A stretch of 64,000 bases of DNA from an uncultured Bacteroidota bacterium (GTDB lineage: Bacteria > Bacteroidota > Bacteroidia > Chitinophagales > Chitinophagaceae): assembly GCA_903824725.1 (NCBI GenBank), contig CAIJXU010000064.1:186001-250000 (forward strand), written 5' to 3'. The notes beneath the pieces are model-generated. The model ran no database searches. It was not told the DNA's origin and saw nothing but the letters and a program-made list of their open reading frames with translations. Position numbers and translations under genes: made by a program. Positions 1 to 9,293 of this stretch are shown piece after piece (positions within the stretch are counted from its first letter, which is position 1; every line of letters starts with the position of its first letter).

Positions 1-50
1 GAAGCATTTGCAAGCAGTTGTTGCGCAGATAAGGCTGTGAATTAGCCTTA

Positions 51-686
51 TTACAAACCCTCTGCATTTAATTTATTGTATTGGTCAATACAAGCCAACA
101 CTTCATCTACGCCCGTTCTTTTTTCAGCACTCGTTACAAAGCCTTGTGGTAAAAATTGTAATTTTTCGTTTAAGATTTCGAAAAATGATTTTACATTTCG
201 AGCAACCACTCCTGGTTTTTCTTTATCTGATTTGGTAAAAATAACAGTGTAGGGAATTTCCCAAAATACCAGTTGTTGTATAAATTCAATATCGATTTTT
301 TGTGGGCTATGTCTACTATCAATAAGTACAAATACACGATTTAAATTTTCTCTTTTTCTCAAATAGTTTTCAATCATTTGCTCCCATCTTCGACGACTGC
401 TTTGAGATACTTTAGCAAAGCCATATCCTGGCAAATCCACTATATACCATTTGTCTTGTTTCCCTTTGGCAACCGTATTGCTTGTAATTTCAAAATGGTT
501 GATTAATTGTGTTTTACCTGGGGTACCCGATGTTTTAGCTAAGTTTTTTTGTTGACATAAGGCATTGATGATGGATGATTTTCCAACATTACTTCTTCCA
601 ATGAATGCATATTCTGGCACATTCAATTTTGGACATTGATCAAAACTTGGACTGGAGATTAAATAAGTAGCCTTTACAATTTTCAT
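51..686 (-). CDS. engB: Ribosome biogenesis GTP-binding protein EngB/YsxC/YihA
   Basis: P-loop GRSNVGKSSIINAL, DLPGYGFAKV, TKSDK motifs; ~210 aa. Confidence 0.95.
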   Translation of the reverse strand: MKIVKATYLISSPSFDQCPKLNVPEYAFIGRSNVGKSSIINALCQQKNLAKTSGTPGKTQLINHFEITSNTVAKGKQDKWYIVDLPGYGFAKVSQSSRRRWEQMIENYLRKRENLNRVFVLIDSRHSPQKIDIEFIQQLVFWEIPYTVIFTKSDKEKPGVVARNVKSFFEILNEKLQFLPQGFVTSAEKRTGVDEVLACIDQYNKLNAEGL

Positions 687-699
687 ATTTTAAATAGCC

Positions 700-1200
700 C
701 TATTTAGCAGGTGCTTTTTGTTTTTTTATCACTAAGCTATCTGCTGGATAGTGCGCCTTCAGTGAATCTCTAATGCTTTGACACCATTGCGTTAAAGTTT
801 CTTTTTCGGCATCCGTTAATCTGGCTTCTTTGTGTATTAAAGTGTAAGAGGGCAATGGCATTTCGCCTTCTTTAATTTGCTCAATTACTTCCTCTAATTT
901 ATGGTTTTGTTTTGCAATTCGATAACCTGCAAATTCATTAAAATTAAAATGGCGTTTGCCGTCTTTTATATGATCGTATAGCCAATAAGCAATGGGTTGA
1001 ATTTCGGCATAAAAAGGATAATTTGTATTGTTGGTATGGCAATCCGCACAGGCTTTACTAACAATTAATTTTACATTGTCTGGCATAGGGTACAATGTAG
1101 AGATATCTTTTTGCGTATCGCCTGAATTATTTTTTGTCGGGCGAATGACTTGTGCTATTACAAATAAGACAACAAGTACAAGGATGATTTTTTTTATCAT
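700..1200 (-). CDS. Haem-binding domain protein (single CxxCH, membrane anchored)
   Basis: N-terminal hydrophobic segment, KACADCHTNNTNYPFYAEIQPIAYW typical of the Bacteroidota haem-binding domain family. Confidence 0.8.
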   Translation of the reverse strand: MIKKIILVLVVLFVIAQVIRPTKNNSGDTQKDISTLYPMPDNVKLIVSKACADCHTNNTNYPFYAEIQPIAYWLYDHIKDGKRHFNFNEFAGYRIAKQNHKLEEVIEQIKEGEMPLPSYTLIHKEARLTDAEKETLTQWCQSIRDSLKAHYPADSLVIKKQKAPAK

Positions 1201-1218
1201 AAAAGTATTTTTATGCTG

Positions 1219-2736
1219 TTAAGTTAACACATTTCCTGTCATATCTTGAGGGATACTGATATCCATCATAGATAATATAGTAGGGGCGATATCACCTAGC
1301 TTACCCGATTGTAGAGTACCACTAGCATCTTGGTTAATCAAGAACAAAGGAACAAGATTTAAGGTATGGGCTGTATTGGGACTGCCATCAGCATTCATCA
1401 TAAAGTCGGCATTTCCATGATCTGCAGTTACAAGTAAAGTATATCCATTTTCTAAACCCGCTTTCGCTATTTTTTCGACACAAGCGTCCACCGTTTCTAC
1501 TGCTTTGATTACTGCAGAAAAGACACCTGTATGACCCACCATGTCTGCATTTGCATAATTGATGCATATGAAATCGGCTTGCCCCAATTGTATTTCAGGT
1601 AATAATTTATCTGTTAATTCTTGAGCGCTCATTTCGGGTTGCAAGTCGTAGGTAGCCACTTTAGGGGAGGCGGCCATGATTCGGGTTTCTCCTTCAAAGG
1701 GTTGTTCGCGTCCACCATTAAAAAAGAAAGTGACGTGTGGATATTTTTCAGTTTCAGCAATTCGAATTTGTTTTTTATGATGTTGTGCTAAAACATCACC
1801 AAGGGTGTTGACTAAATTATCATTTTCAAATAGGACATGCACTTTTTGAAAGGATTCATCATATCTCGTCATTGTGGTGTAATCAAGTGATAGTTTTTTC
1901 ATATCAAATGCAGGGAAATCTTGTTGTGTTAATACTTCTGTAATTTCTCTACAACGATCCGTTCTAAAATTAAAACACAATACAGCATCTCCTTCTTTAA
2001 TAGTAGCTATGGGTTGCCCGTTGGTTGTAATGATGGTAGGCTTAATAAATTCATCTGTTATGTTATTATCATAATTATCTTGAATGCTCTTTAGAGCAGA
2101 TGATGCAGTAGCTCCTTTTCCATGCACTAAAACATCATACGCTAATTTGACTCTTTCCCATCTTTTATCTCGATCCATTGCATAGTACCTTCCACTTATG
2201 GAAGCAATGGTTCCAACAGAATCTTTTAAATGGTCTTCTACATTTTTTACAAAGGAATAACCACTTTTTGGATCGGTGTCTCTTCCGTCGGTAAATGCAT
2301 GAATAAAAACCTGAGTTAAACCTTCCCTTTTACAAACATCACAGATGGCTTTTAAATGACTGGTATGTGCATGCACGCCTCCGTCACTCACTAAGCCTAA
2401 TAAATGAAGTGGTTTGTTGTTTTTCTTTGCATATTGAATGCTTTGCAATAAGGTGGTATTTTTAGCAAATGAGCCGTCTCTTATGGCAACATTAATACGC
2501 TGTAATTCTTGGTAGACGATCCTTCCTGCGCCAATATTCAAGTGTCCCACTTCGCTGTTACCCATTTGTCCATCTGGCAAACCCACCATTTCGCCGCAAG
2601 TGGTTAATGTACTATTTGGGTATTGGTTGTATAAACTACTTACAAAAGGAGTCTTGGCTTGCTGAATCGCATCTGCACCTGGGACAAGCCCTAATCCCCA
2701 GCCATCCATAATGACTAATATTACTTTTTTGGACAT
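1219..2736 (-). CDS. gpmI: 2,3-bisphosphoglycerate-independent phosphoglycerate mutase
   Basis: VILVIMDGWG, GNSEVGHLNIGAGRIVYQ, TADHGNAD motifs, 505 aa. Confidence 0.97.
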   Translation of the reverse strand: MSKKVILVIMDGWGLGLVPGADAIQQAKTPFVSSLYNQYPNSTLTTCGEMVGLPDGQMGNSEVGHLNIGAGRIVYQELQRINVAIRDGSFAKNTTLLQSIQYAKKNNKPLHLLGLVSDGGVHAHTSHLKAICDVCKREGLTQVFIHAFTDGRDTDPKSGYSFVKNVEDHLKDSVGTIASISGRYYAMDRDKRWERVKLAYDVLVHGKGATASSALKSIQDNYDNNITDEFIKPTIITTNGQPIATIKEGDAVLCFNFRTDRCREITEVLTQQDFPAFDMKKLSLDYTTMTRYDESFQKVHVLFENDNLVNTLGDVLAQHHKKQIRIAETEKYPHVTFFFNGGREQPFEGETRIMAASPKVATYDLQPEMSAQELTDKLLPEIQLGQADFICINYANADMVGHTGVFSAVIKAVETVDACVEKIAKAGLENGYTLLVTADHGNADFMMNADGSPNTAHTLNLVPLFLINQDASGTLQSGKLGDIAPTILSMMDISIPQDMTGNVLT

Positions 2737-2844
2737 ATTTTAAACTTTTTGGAAGCTGTAAGTTTGATTTTAATTAAATTGTACCTCAAAGTTTCAAAAT
2801 ACTACGCACATTACAAACTTTAAAGAGTTTTAATCCCAAAAAAG

Positions 2845-3234
2845 ATGCAATTAATCCAAAAAATAGTCCTTGTTCTGAGTTTTACATTTTCATTGAGTGT
2901 GGTTCATGCTCAAAATGAAACCGAAACCTTAGTGCAAACATTGCAAACCGCAAATTTTAGCAATTTGTTATCTTTTTGGAGTCCCGTTTCCGAAGTCAAT
3001 ATATTAGATCAAACTTCTCAAAAACAATTTTCTCCCGCGCAAGCTAATCAACAATTGCAAGTTTTTTTCAATAATAAAAATATCATCGGCTTTGAAAAAA
3101 ATGCAGAGCGAAAAGTAGGTAATACAATTTATATCACGGGTAAGCTGTTATCTGCACAAGGAAAATTTAATGTAAGTTTGCTTTTACAAGACAACAAAAA
3201 AGGAATCTCCATTGTAAGTATTCGGGTAAGTTAA
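2845..3234 (+). CDS. DUF4783-like secreted protein
   Basis: signal peptide MQLIQKIVLVLSFTFSLSVVHAQ; short NTF2-like pattern with FFNNKNIIGFE. Confidence 0.6.
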   Translation: MQLIQKIVLVLSFTFSLSVVHAQNETETLVQTLQTANFSNLLSFWSPVSEVNILDQTSQKQFSPAQANQQLQVFFNNKNIIGFEKNAERKVGNTIYITGKLLSAQGKFNVSLLLQDNKKGISIVSIRVS

Positions 3235-3269
3235 TTTTATCTTCTACAAGCAGACACCATTAATGCATC

Positions 3270-3605
3270 ATGAGTAAAAAAAACAAACTTAGTTCTCCAT
3301 TGGTATACAGCACTAATCCTTCGGCATTAAAACCTGAAGAGCAGGAGGAAGTAATCGAGTTACCTATTTCAGAACAACCTTTGCGCGTTATCCTAGAAAC
3401 CAAACACAGGGCAGGCAAAACGGTGACTATCGTTTATGGTTTTGAAGGAGTCATTTCTAGTATGGAAAATTTAGGGAAAGCTCTAAAAAACCATTGCGGT
3501 ACTGGGGGATCTGTAAAGGATGGAGAAATCATTATTCAAGGAGACCATCGTCAAAAAGTGTTTCAATATTTGAAGCAAAAAGGGTATGCAAAAGCGAAGT
3601 TGTAA
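3270..3605 (+). CDS. SUI1/eIF1-family translation factor (YciH-like)
   Basis: C-terminal KTVTIVYGFEG...LGKALKNHCGTGGSVKDGEIIIQGDHRQKV typical of SUI1. Confidence 0.9.
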   Translation: MSKKNKLSSPLVYSTNPSALKPEEQEEVIELPISEQPLRVILETKHRAGKTVTIVYGFEGVISSMENLGKALKNHCGTGGSVKDGEIIIQGDHRQKVFQYLKQKGYAKAKL

Positions 3606-3632
3606 TATAACTGAATCAATTGCAGCGTTCGA

Positions 3633-5441
3633 CTAATAAAATATTTCTAAATTTAATTTAGTTTTTAATTCTTGTACTAATGGATATTGCTCAGCAATGC
3701 GTTCAAATTTTTGCTTGCTGTTTAACCTTAAATGAAGTGGAACATCCTCTCTTTCGCCTGCTTCTACAAGTATGCTAAATTGAATGGCTCTATTTTGAAA
3801 AGTTTCCCAAATTTTTTCAAGTAAATTCATTCTCTCTTGTTCCACAAATTTTTGAGCAGTTAAAGCAGATACGCTTACAGTGAAATGTAATTCATCAAGA
3901 ATCTCTAATTGTGCTAATTTGAAAGTGCCTGCAGCCGAATGCTTTAAAGCGGTTTGGAGATAGAGGGTGTAGTCCTCCCAGCATTTTCTAAGGGCATCAA
4001 TTTTCAATGGGATGGCCTCTTTTACTTCTTCAATATTGTATTGGCTGCCATATTTATGCTGTAAGGCGGCAAGTAAATTTTTTTTATTACTGCTTTCTTG
4101 AGGAGTAGTGCTAGCTGTTGATGGGCTAGCAGGGGATGATTTGACTTCCTGAACGATAGCCTTTGCTGGTGAAGGTGTTGGAGCAGCAATCACTTTGACG
4201 ACAGGATCTGCAGTTTCAATAACTAATTTAGCCTGTTCATTCACCACCATTTTACCAAATGGAACTATACGTTTAGTTTTTATAGGATAATGTACATCAA
4301 CTAGTTTTTTTTTTACAAGTTGCCCCTCTTCCATACTCAATTCAATAGCTTGTTGTAAAAAATTAAGCTTTATAATAGCAAGCTCTACATGTAATCTTTT
4401 ATTACGAGCCATCTTAAATTGAATTTCAGACTCGTTTAAAATATTTAAGGCACTTACCATATAAGGGGTGCTTATTTTTTGCGCAGTCGTAATATATTGA
4501 TCACGCCATCCTTCGATAGACTCTAATAAATGCGCGCTTGCCGTATCCTTGCAAACCAATAGGTTTCTGATAAAGGCGGCAAATCCATATAATACCATAT
4601 CTCCCTCAAATCCTTTTTGATTGATTTCGTCATATAGGAGCATGGCACTTGTTAAATCCTGCTCCATTAAATGATTTAACAATTTAAAGTAGTAGGCCTC
4701 GTCTAAAATATTTAAATGCTCCAGTGTATTTTCATAAGTTAATGCACCATTTGAAAAACTTACAATTTTATCTAGAATACTTAAAGCATCACGCATACAA
4801 CCTTCGCTTTTTTGAGCAATGAGTTGAAGTGCATTTTTTTCTGCTTTAATTTTTTCTTTACTGACAATTTCCTCTAAGTGTAAAACAGTGTCATTGGAAT
4901 TAATGCGTCTGAAGTCAAAAATTTGACACCTACTTAATATGGTAGGAAGAATTTTATGTTTTTCGGTGGTGGCTAAAATAAAAATAGCGAAAGGTGGAGG
5001 CTCCTCTAATGTTTTCAAAAATGCATTAAAGGCACTTGAGCTTAACATGTGTACCTCATCCACAATATATATCTTGTATTTTCCAGCTTGAGGGGCAAAA
5101 CGAACCTGCTCCACTAAGGTTCTAATATCATCTACAGAATTATTACTAGCGGCATCTAATTCATGAATGTTTAAACTGGATCCTTTTTCAAAGGAGACGC
5201 AACTCTCACAAGTATTACAAGCTTCTCCTTCCTTAGTGATTTTAGTACAATTGATGGTTTTGGCTAAAATGCGCGCACAAGTTGTTTTACCCACACCCCT
5301 TGGTCCACAAAATAAAAAGGCATGTGCCAAATGATTGTTTAAAATGGAATTTTTTAAAGTCGTAGTAATATGCGACTGCCCCACCACGGTATTAAAGTTT
5401 TGGGGTCTGTATTTGCGGGCTGAAACAATAAAATTTTCCAT
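3633..5441 (-). CDS. dnaX: DNA polymerase III subunit gamma/tau
   Basis: YRPQNFNTVVGQSHI, GPRGVGKTTCARILAK, Cys4 zinc module, DEVHMLS, LEEPP; 602 aa. Confidence 0.97.
   Translation of the reverse strand: MENFIVSARKYRPQNFNTVVGQSHITTTLKNSILNNHLAHAFLFCGPRGVGKTTCARILAKTINCTKITKEGEACNTCESCVSFEKGSSLNIHELDAASNNSVDDIRTLVEQVRFAPQAGKYKIYIVDEVHMLSSSAFNAFLKTLEEPPPFAIFILATTEKHKILPTILSRCQIFDFRRINSNDTVLHLEEIVSKEKIKAEKNALQLIAQKSEGCMRDALSILDKIVSFSNGALTYENTLEHLNILDEAYYFKLLNHLMEQDLTSAMLLYDEINQKGFEGDMVLYGFAAFIRNLLVCKDTASAHLLESIEGWRDQYITTAQKISTPYMVSALNILNESEIQFKMARNKRLHVELAIIKLNFLQQAIELSMEEGQLVKKKLVDVHYPIKTKRIVPFGKMVVNEQAKLVIETADPVVKVIAAPTPSPAKAIVQEVKSSPASPSTASTTPQESSNKKNLLAALQHKYGSQYNIEEVKEAIPLKIDALRKCWEDYTLYLQTALKHSAAGTFKLAQLEILDELHFTVSVSALTAQKFVEQERMNLLEKIWETFQNRAIQFSILVEAGEREDVPLHLRLNSKQKFERIAEQYPLVQELKTKLNLEIFY
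4305..4314 (-). promoter_or_regulatory. dnaX: A10 homopolymer, candidate slippage/frameshift site within dnaX
   Basis: minus-strand CAA CTT GTA AAA AAA AAA CTA GTT GAT; one extra A gives AAA ACT AGT TGA, one missing A gives AAA AAC TAG. Confidence 0.65.
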
Positions 5442-5526
5442 ACTTGACGCGCAATATACACATTCAAAATCAAAAGTATTGCGCTACTAATTAAATCTTA
5501 TCCCCTTATTTTTAAACAGGTAAAAA

Positions 5527-6711
5527 TCAAGACCCTTTTTTGTATTCCATCAATGGGTGTCGCTCAAAAGGGTGCTTATTGGGGTCGAAAATGTACCTAA
5601 AAGTAACCATTCTTCTGCTGGGGCTTGCCTCCAAGCTTTTATAAACATTGATCATTTTTGGGTTCCATTCTCCAGCCCAGCCCATTTCATATTGGTCGTA
5701 AACTTTTATCTTATTTAAAAGTAGGTGGCAGGCGTAAATTAAAAAACTATCAATCCCCAATGCTTGGTATTTTGGAACCACGCCAAATGCCAATCCTGTT
5801 AATTTATTATTTTGTCCTTTCCATTTCATCCATAAGAGCTGCAATTTTTGTCGCCATCCTAATGCCCCATTAAAATGTTTAAAATATTGATTCACATCTG
5901 GTATATTAATAAACATGGCAATGGGTTCTTCCTTGTAGTAAGCAAACCAAATGACCCTTTCATCCATGACGGCCTTTAATGAGTTAAATAATTTTAAAAT
6001 TTGATCTAGGGTAATTACTTTTTCTTCCCCGTGTTGCGCCCATGCTGCATTATAAACGGTAACAAAATCTTGAGCAAATTTTGGAATCCTATTTTTATCA
6101 AGATGCACTGCTGTGTACTCTGGCTTAGAAGTGAATTTGGTATATCTTTCTTCAAAGCGAGAGGGAAGGGGCTTTAATAAATTTTTACTGTAATAATATT
6201 GGTTATAATAATTTTGAAAACCATATTGTGTTAGTAGTTGTTCATAATAAGGCGGATGGTAGGACATGCCATACATGGGTTCTGCATCAAATCCTTCCAC
6301 CATTAAGCCCCAACATTTATCTCTATCACCAAAATTAATGGGACCATCCATGGCTTCCATTCCATTTTGTGTTAACCAAATTCGTGCTGTATTTAAAAGC
6401 AAGTTGGCTGCACCTTGATCATGGATACAATCAAAAAAACCAATACAGCCAGTAGGAAAGTCGGTTCCTTTATTTTTATATTCTTTATAATAAAATGCAG
6501 CAATTCTCCCAATGGTTTCACCATTTTCATTTTGTAAAATCCACCTAATTGCCGACCCATTTTTAAATAATTTATTTTGAGAGGCATCAAACACTTGCGC
6601 TACCTCCTTGTCTAATGGACGAATATAGTGGGGGTTGCCTTTTTGGAGGGTCGCGTTTATGTCCAAAAACGCTTTATGGGTAGCAGGCGAATTAACTTCA
6701 ATAATATTCAT
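5527..6711 (-). CDS. GNAT-like acyltransferase family protein, conserved hypothetical
   Basis: 394 aa; GETIGRIAAFY, PMYGMSYHPPYYEQLL, GLAFGVVPKYQALGIDSFLIY resemble an acetyl-CoA-binding fold. Confidence 0.6.
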   Translation of the reverse strand: MNIIEVNSPATHKAFLDINATLQKGNPHYIRPLDKEVAQVFDASQNKLFKNGSAIRWILQNENGETIGRIAAFYYKEYKNKGTDFPTGCIGFFDCIHDQGAANLLLNTARIWLTQNGMEAMDGPINFGDRDKCWGLMVEGFDAEPMYGMSYHPPYYEQLLTQYGFQNYYNQYYYSKNLLKPLPSRFEERYTKFTSKPEYTAVHLDKNRIPKFAQDFVTVYNAAWAQHGEEKVITLDQILKLFNSLKAVMDERVIWFAYYKEEPIAMFINIPDVNQYFKHFNGALGWRQKLQLLWMKWKGQNNKLTGLAFGVVPKYQALGIDSFLIYACHLLLNKIKVYDQYEMGWAGEWNPKMINVYKSLEASPSRRMVTFRYIFDPNKHPFERHPLMEYKKGS

Positions 6712-6720
6712 TGCTACAAA

Positions 6721-7422
6721 TTAAAATATTTTTAACACACTCAATGCAAAAATGCCTGCTGTTTCAGTTCTTAATCTAGTAGGACCTAAATGTATAGGAA
6801 GATATTGTTGTTGCATGGCAGCTGCAATTTCATTAGGTGTAAAATCGCCTTCGGGTCCAATCAATAATATCACATCATCTGTTGCCACTACTTCTTTGAT
6901 ATTTTTTTTGTCCCCTGTTTCGCAATGGGCTAATAATTTTACTGAAGCCTGATGCTTTGTCAAACATTCATTGAAGGTAATAGGTGCTGAAAGGGAAGGC
7001 AGCCATGCTTGCTGACTTTGAATCATAGCAGACTGCAATATATGTTGCATGCGATCCATCTTACAACGTTCATGTATTGTTCTTTCGCAAATTAAAGGGA
7101 CTATTTGATGCACGCCCATCTCAGTTGCTTTTTCAAAAAGCCATTCTAGTCGAACCACATTTTTTAATAAAGAAATACCGATGGTGATTTTTTGTCTCGG
7201 TGCTTGAATAACTTGATGCGATTGAATGGAAACAAGGGTATTGCTTTTATGGGCTGATTGTATCGTCGCTTGAAAAATAGTACCAGCGCCATTGGTGAGA
7301 TCGATGTTAGCGCCTTCCTGCATTCTAAGAACTTGAATACAATGCTTGCTTGTTTCGGGACTTAGTTGGAAGTTTTGGTTTCCTATCGTTAATAAAGGTT
7401 CATAAAAATAGGGTACAGACAT
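6721..7422 (-). CDS. rsmE: 16S rRNA (uracil1498-N3)-methyltransferase
   Basis: LLIGPEGDFTPNE and LGPTRLRTETAGIFAL motifs; start moved to MSVPYFYEP. Confidence 0.93.
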   Translation of the reverse strand: MSVPYFYEPLLTIGNQNFQLSPETSKHCIQVLRMQEGANIDLTNGAGTIFQATIQSAHKSNTLVSIQSHQVIQAPRQKITIGISLLKNVVRLEWLFEKATEMGVHQIVPLICERTIHERCKMDRMQHILQSAMIQSQQAWLPSLSAPITFNECLTKHQASVKLLAHCETGDKKNIKEVVATDDVILLIGPEGDFTPNEIAAAMQQQYLPIHLGPTRLRTETAGIFALSVLKIF

Positions 7423-7423
7423 A

Positions 7424-8989
7424 TTAAAATGGTTGGTCGTCATTAATGCCTTCGTCAAATTCCCCTCCGTTCATTTTGCTCCCTTGAATAAAAAAGCGTC
7501 CGCCATCAGCACTTGTATTGCCAGGAAGGGAAGAAACAGGCTTGTAATTATTTCCTAATCCTGGGATACCGCCTTCTCCATCCCATTCTTCGAATCTTTG
7601 AATATCTAATCTTGCTCTTAATTTAATTAAATCTAAAGATCCATTACGATGCTTTGCAATTCTGATATGCGTTTCACCTTGCGTACTTTCGCCCATTTCG
7701 TTACTCATTACTTCGTAATATTCAGGTCGATAAATAAACATAACCATATCAGCATCTTGTTCGATCGCACCTGATTCTCTTAAATCACTCAATTGTGGCA
7801 TTTTACTTTCCTTTCTTGTTTCTACCGCACGACTTAATTGAGATAATGCAATGATCGGAATATTTAGTTCTTTCGCCAATGCTTTTAAACTTCGTGATAT
7901 ATTACTAATTTCTTGTTCTCTGTTTGAATTGCGATCACCTAGGCCACTCATTAATTGCAAGTAATCAATTATGATTAATTTAACTTGATGTTTATTCACC
8001 AATCTTCTTGCTTTGGCTCTAAATTCAAAAATATTTAATGCAGCGGTGTCATCAATATAAATAGGGGCCGACTCCAATCGTTTAATTCCCTTTGCATGTA
8101 ATTGTTGGTATTCGTAATCTTCTAATTTACCTCTCGAAATTTTTTCCATTTTAATCTCACTCTCTGCACTTAAAATTCTTTGCACCAATTGTGATGCACT
8201 CATTTCTAAACTAAAAAATCCAACTGGCTGTGGTTTGGTAGGATGCAATGCTGCATTGCGAGCTAGGTTTAATGCAAAGGCAGTTTTACCTACGGAAGGC
8301 CTTGCGGCTAATATGATTAAATCGGTAGGTTGCCAGCCATAAGTAATGCGGTCTAAGCTAGCAAAGCCACTAGGCACACCAGAAATTTCATCTTTCTTAG
8401 TTCTCAATTCATCAATTCTTGTAATAGCAGTAGCTAATGCAAATCCAATATCAACGAAATTTTTCTTCAAATAATTATTGGTGATGTTAAACATTTTTGT
8501 TTCACTGTCATCCAATAAATCAAATACATCCGTGCTGTCCTCGTAAGCATTAGCAATCACTTCGCCACTGATTCTTATCAATTCGCGTTGAATAAATTTT
8601 TGTAAAACGATACGCGCATGCGCATCAATATTAGCTGTAGAAACAACGACATTGGTGAGTTTTGAAATATAATAAGCACCCCCCACGATGTCTAAATTTT
8701 CCTGCATCCTTAATTCCTCAACCACAGTCAACATATCAATGGGCATATTTTTTTGTTGCAAGCTTTGCATCGAACGATAAATCATTTGATGAGATTCAAC
8801 ATAAAAACATTCCGGCTTTAAAATTTCAGTAACGGTATCAAAAGCACTTTTTTCTAATAAGATGGCACCTAATACTGCTTCCTCTAATTCCCTTACTTGT
8901 GGTGGAATTTTTCCATACATCATACTACTAATGTCAACATTGGTATTTTTCTTTTTAGTACGATTGGTATTTATATTAGGGATGGCCAT
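7424..8989 (-). CDS. dnaB: Replicative DNA helicase
   Basis: PPQVRELEEAVLGAILL, ARPSVGKTAFALNLARN, IIIDYLQLMSG; start at MAIPNINTN rather than the longer ORF start at 9094. Confidence 0.96.
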   Translation of the reverse strand: MAIPNINTNRTKKKNTNVDISSMMYGKIPPQVRELEEAVLGAILLEKSAFDTVTEILKPECFYVESHQMIYRSMQSLQQKNMPIDMLTVVEELRMQENLDIVGGAYYISKLTNVVVSTANIDAHARIVLQKFIQRELIRISGEVIANAYEDSTDVFDLLDDSETKMFNITNNYLKKNFVDIGFALATAITRIDELRTKKDEISGVPSGFASLDRITYGWQPTDLIILAARPSVGKTAFALNLARNAALHPTKPQPVGFFSLEMSASQLVQRILSAESEIKMEKISRGKLEDYEYQQLHAKGIKRLESAPIYIDDTAALNIFEFRAKARRLVNKHQVKLIIIDYLQLMSGLGDRNSNREQEISNISRSLKALAKELNIPIIALSQLSRAVETRKESKMPQLSDLRESGAIEQDADMVMFIYRPEYYEVMSNEMGESTQGETHIRIAKHRNGSLDLIKLRARLDIQRFEEWDGEGGIPGLGNNYKPVSSLPGNTSADGGRFFIQGSKMNGGEFDEGINDDQPF

Positions 8990-9262
8990 AGAGCGTTGAA
9001 TAAGTGTGGATGAATTTCTACTGCGAAAATCAACCCAAATTAGCAATTCAAGAAATTTAGTTTTGCAATGGGGTTTTACACAGGGTCTTCTCATCTAGAA
9101 TACACAAAAAATGGGGGTTATACACGGTTTTTGCACCTGGTTTTTATGGTTATCCACTAAAGGCCGAACCTAGTGGCAAAAAATACCATTTTCTTGATAA
9201 GCTTGTAGGTGCTTCTGCTTGGGAAAGCGCTATTTTTTAACCCAAAGCACTAAAAAAATTTG

Positions 9263-9270
9263 TATTTTTG
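9263..9270 (+). promoter_or_regulatory. Bacteroidota-type -7 box TAnnTTTG (TATTTTTG) upstream of pheT
   Basis: exact match to TAnnTTTG, 23 nt before the pheT ATG. Confidence 0.5.
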
Positions 9271-9293
9271 AAGCTATACAATAAAGATCCTAT

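Noticed and set aside
3270-3605. Eukaryote-like SUI1/eIF1 protein as horizontal transfer
   Set aside because: Bacterial SUI1/YciH homologs are widely known; nothing here suggests recent transfer.
7424-9094. Longer dnaB N-terminus starting at 9094
   Set aside because: The extra 35 residues are atypical; ATG 8989 gives a normal DnaB N-terminus and frees the DnaA-box-like region as intergenic.
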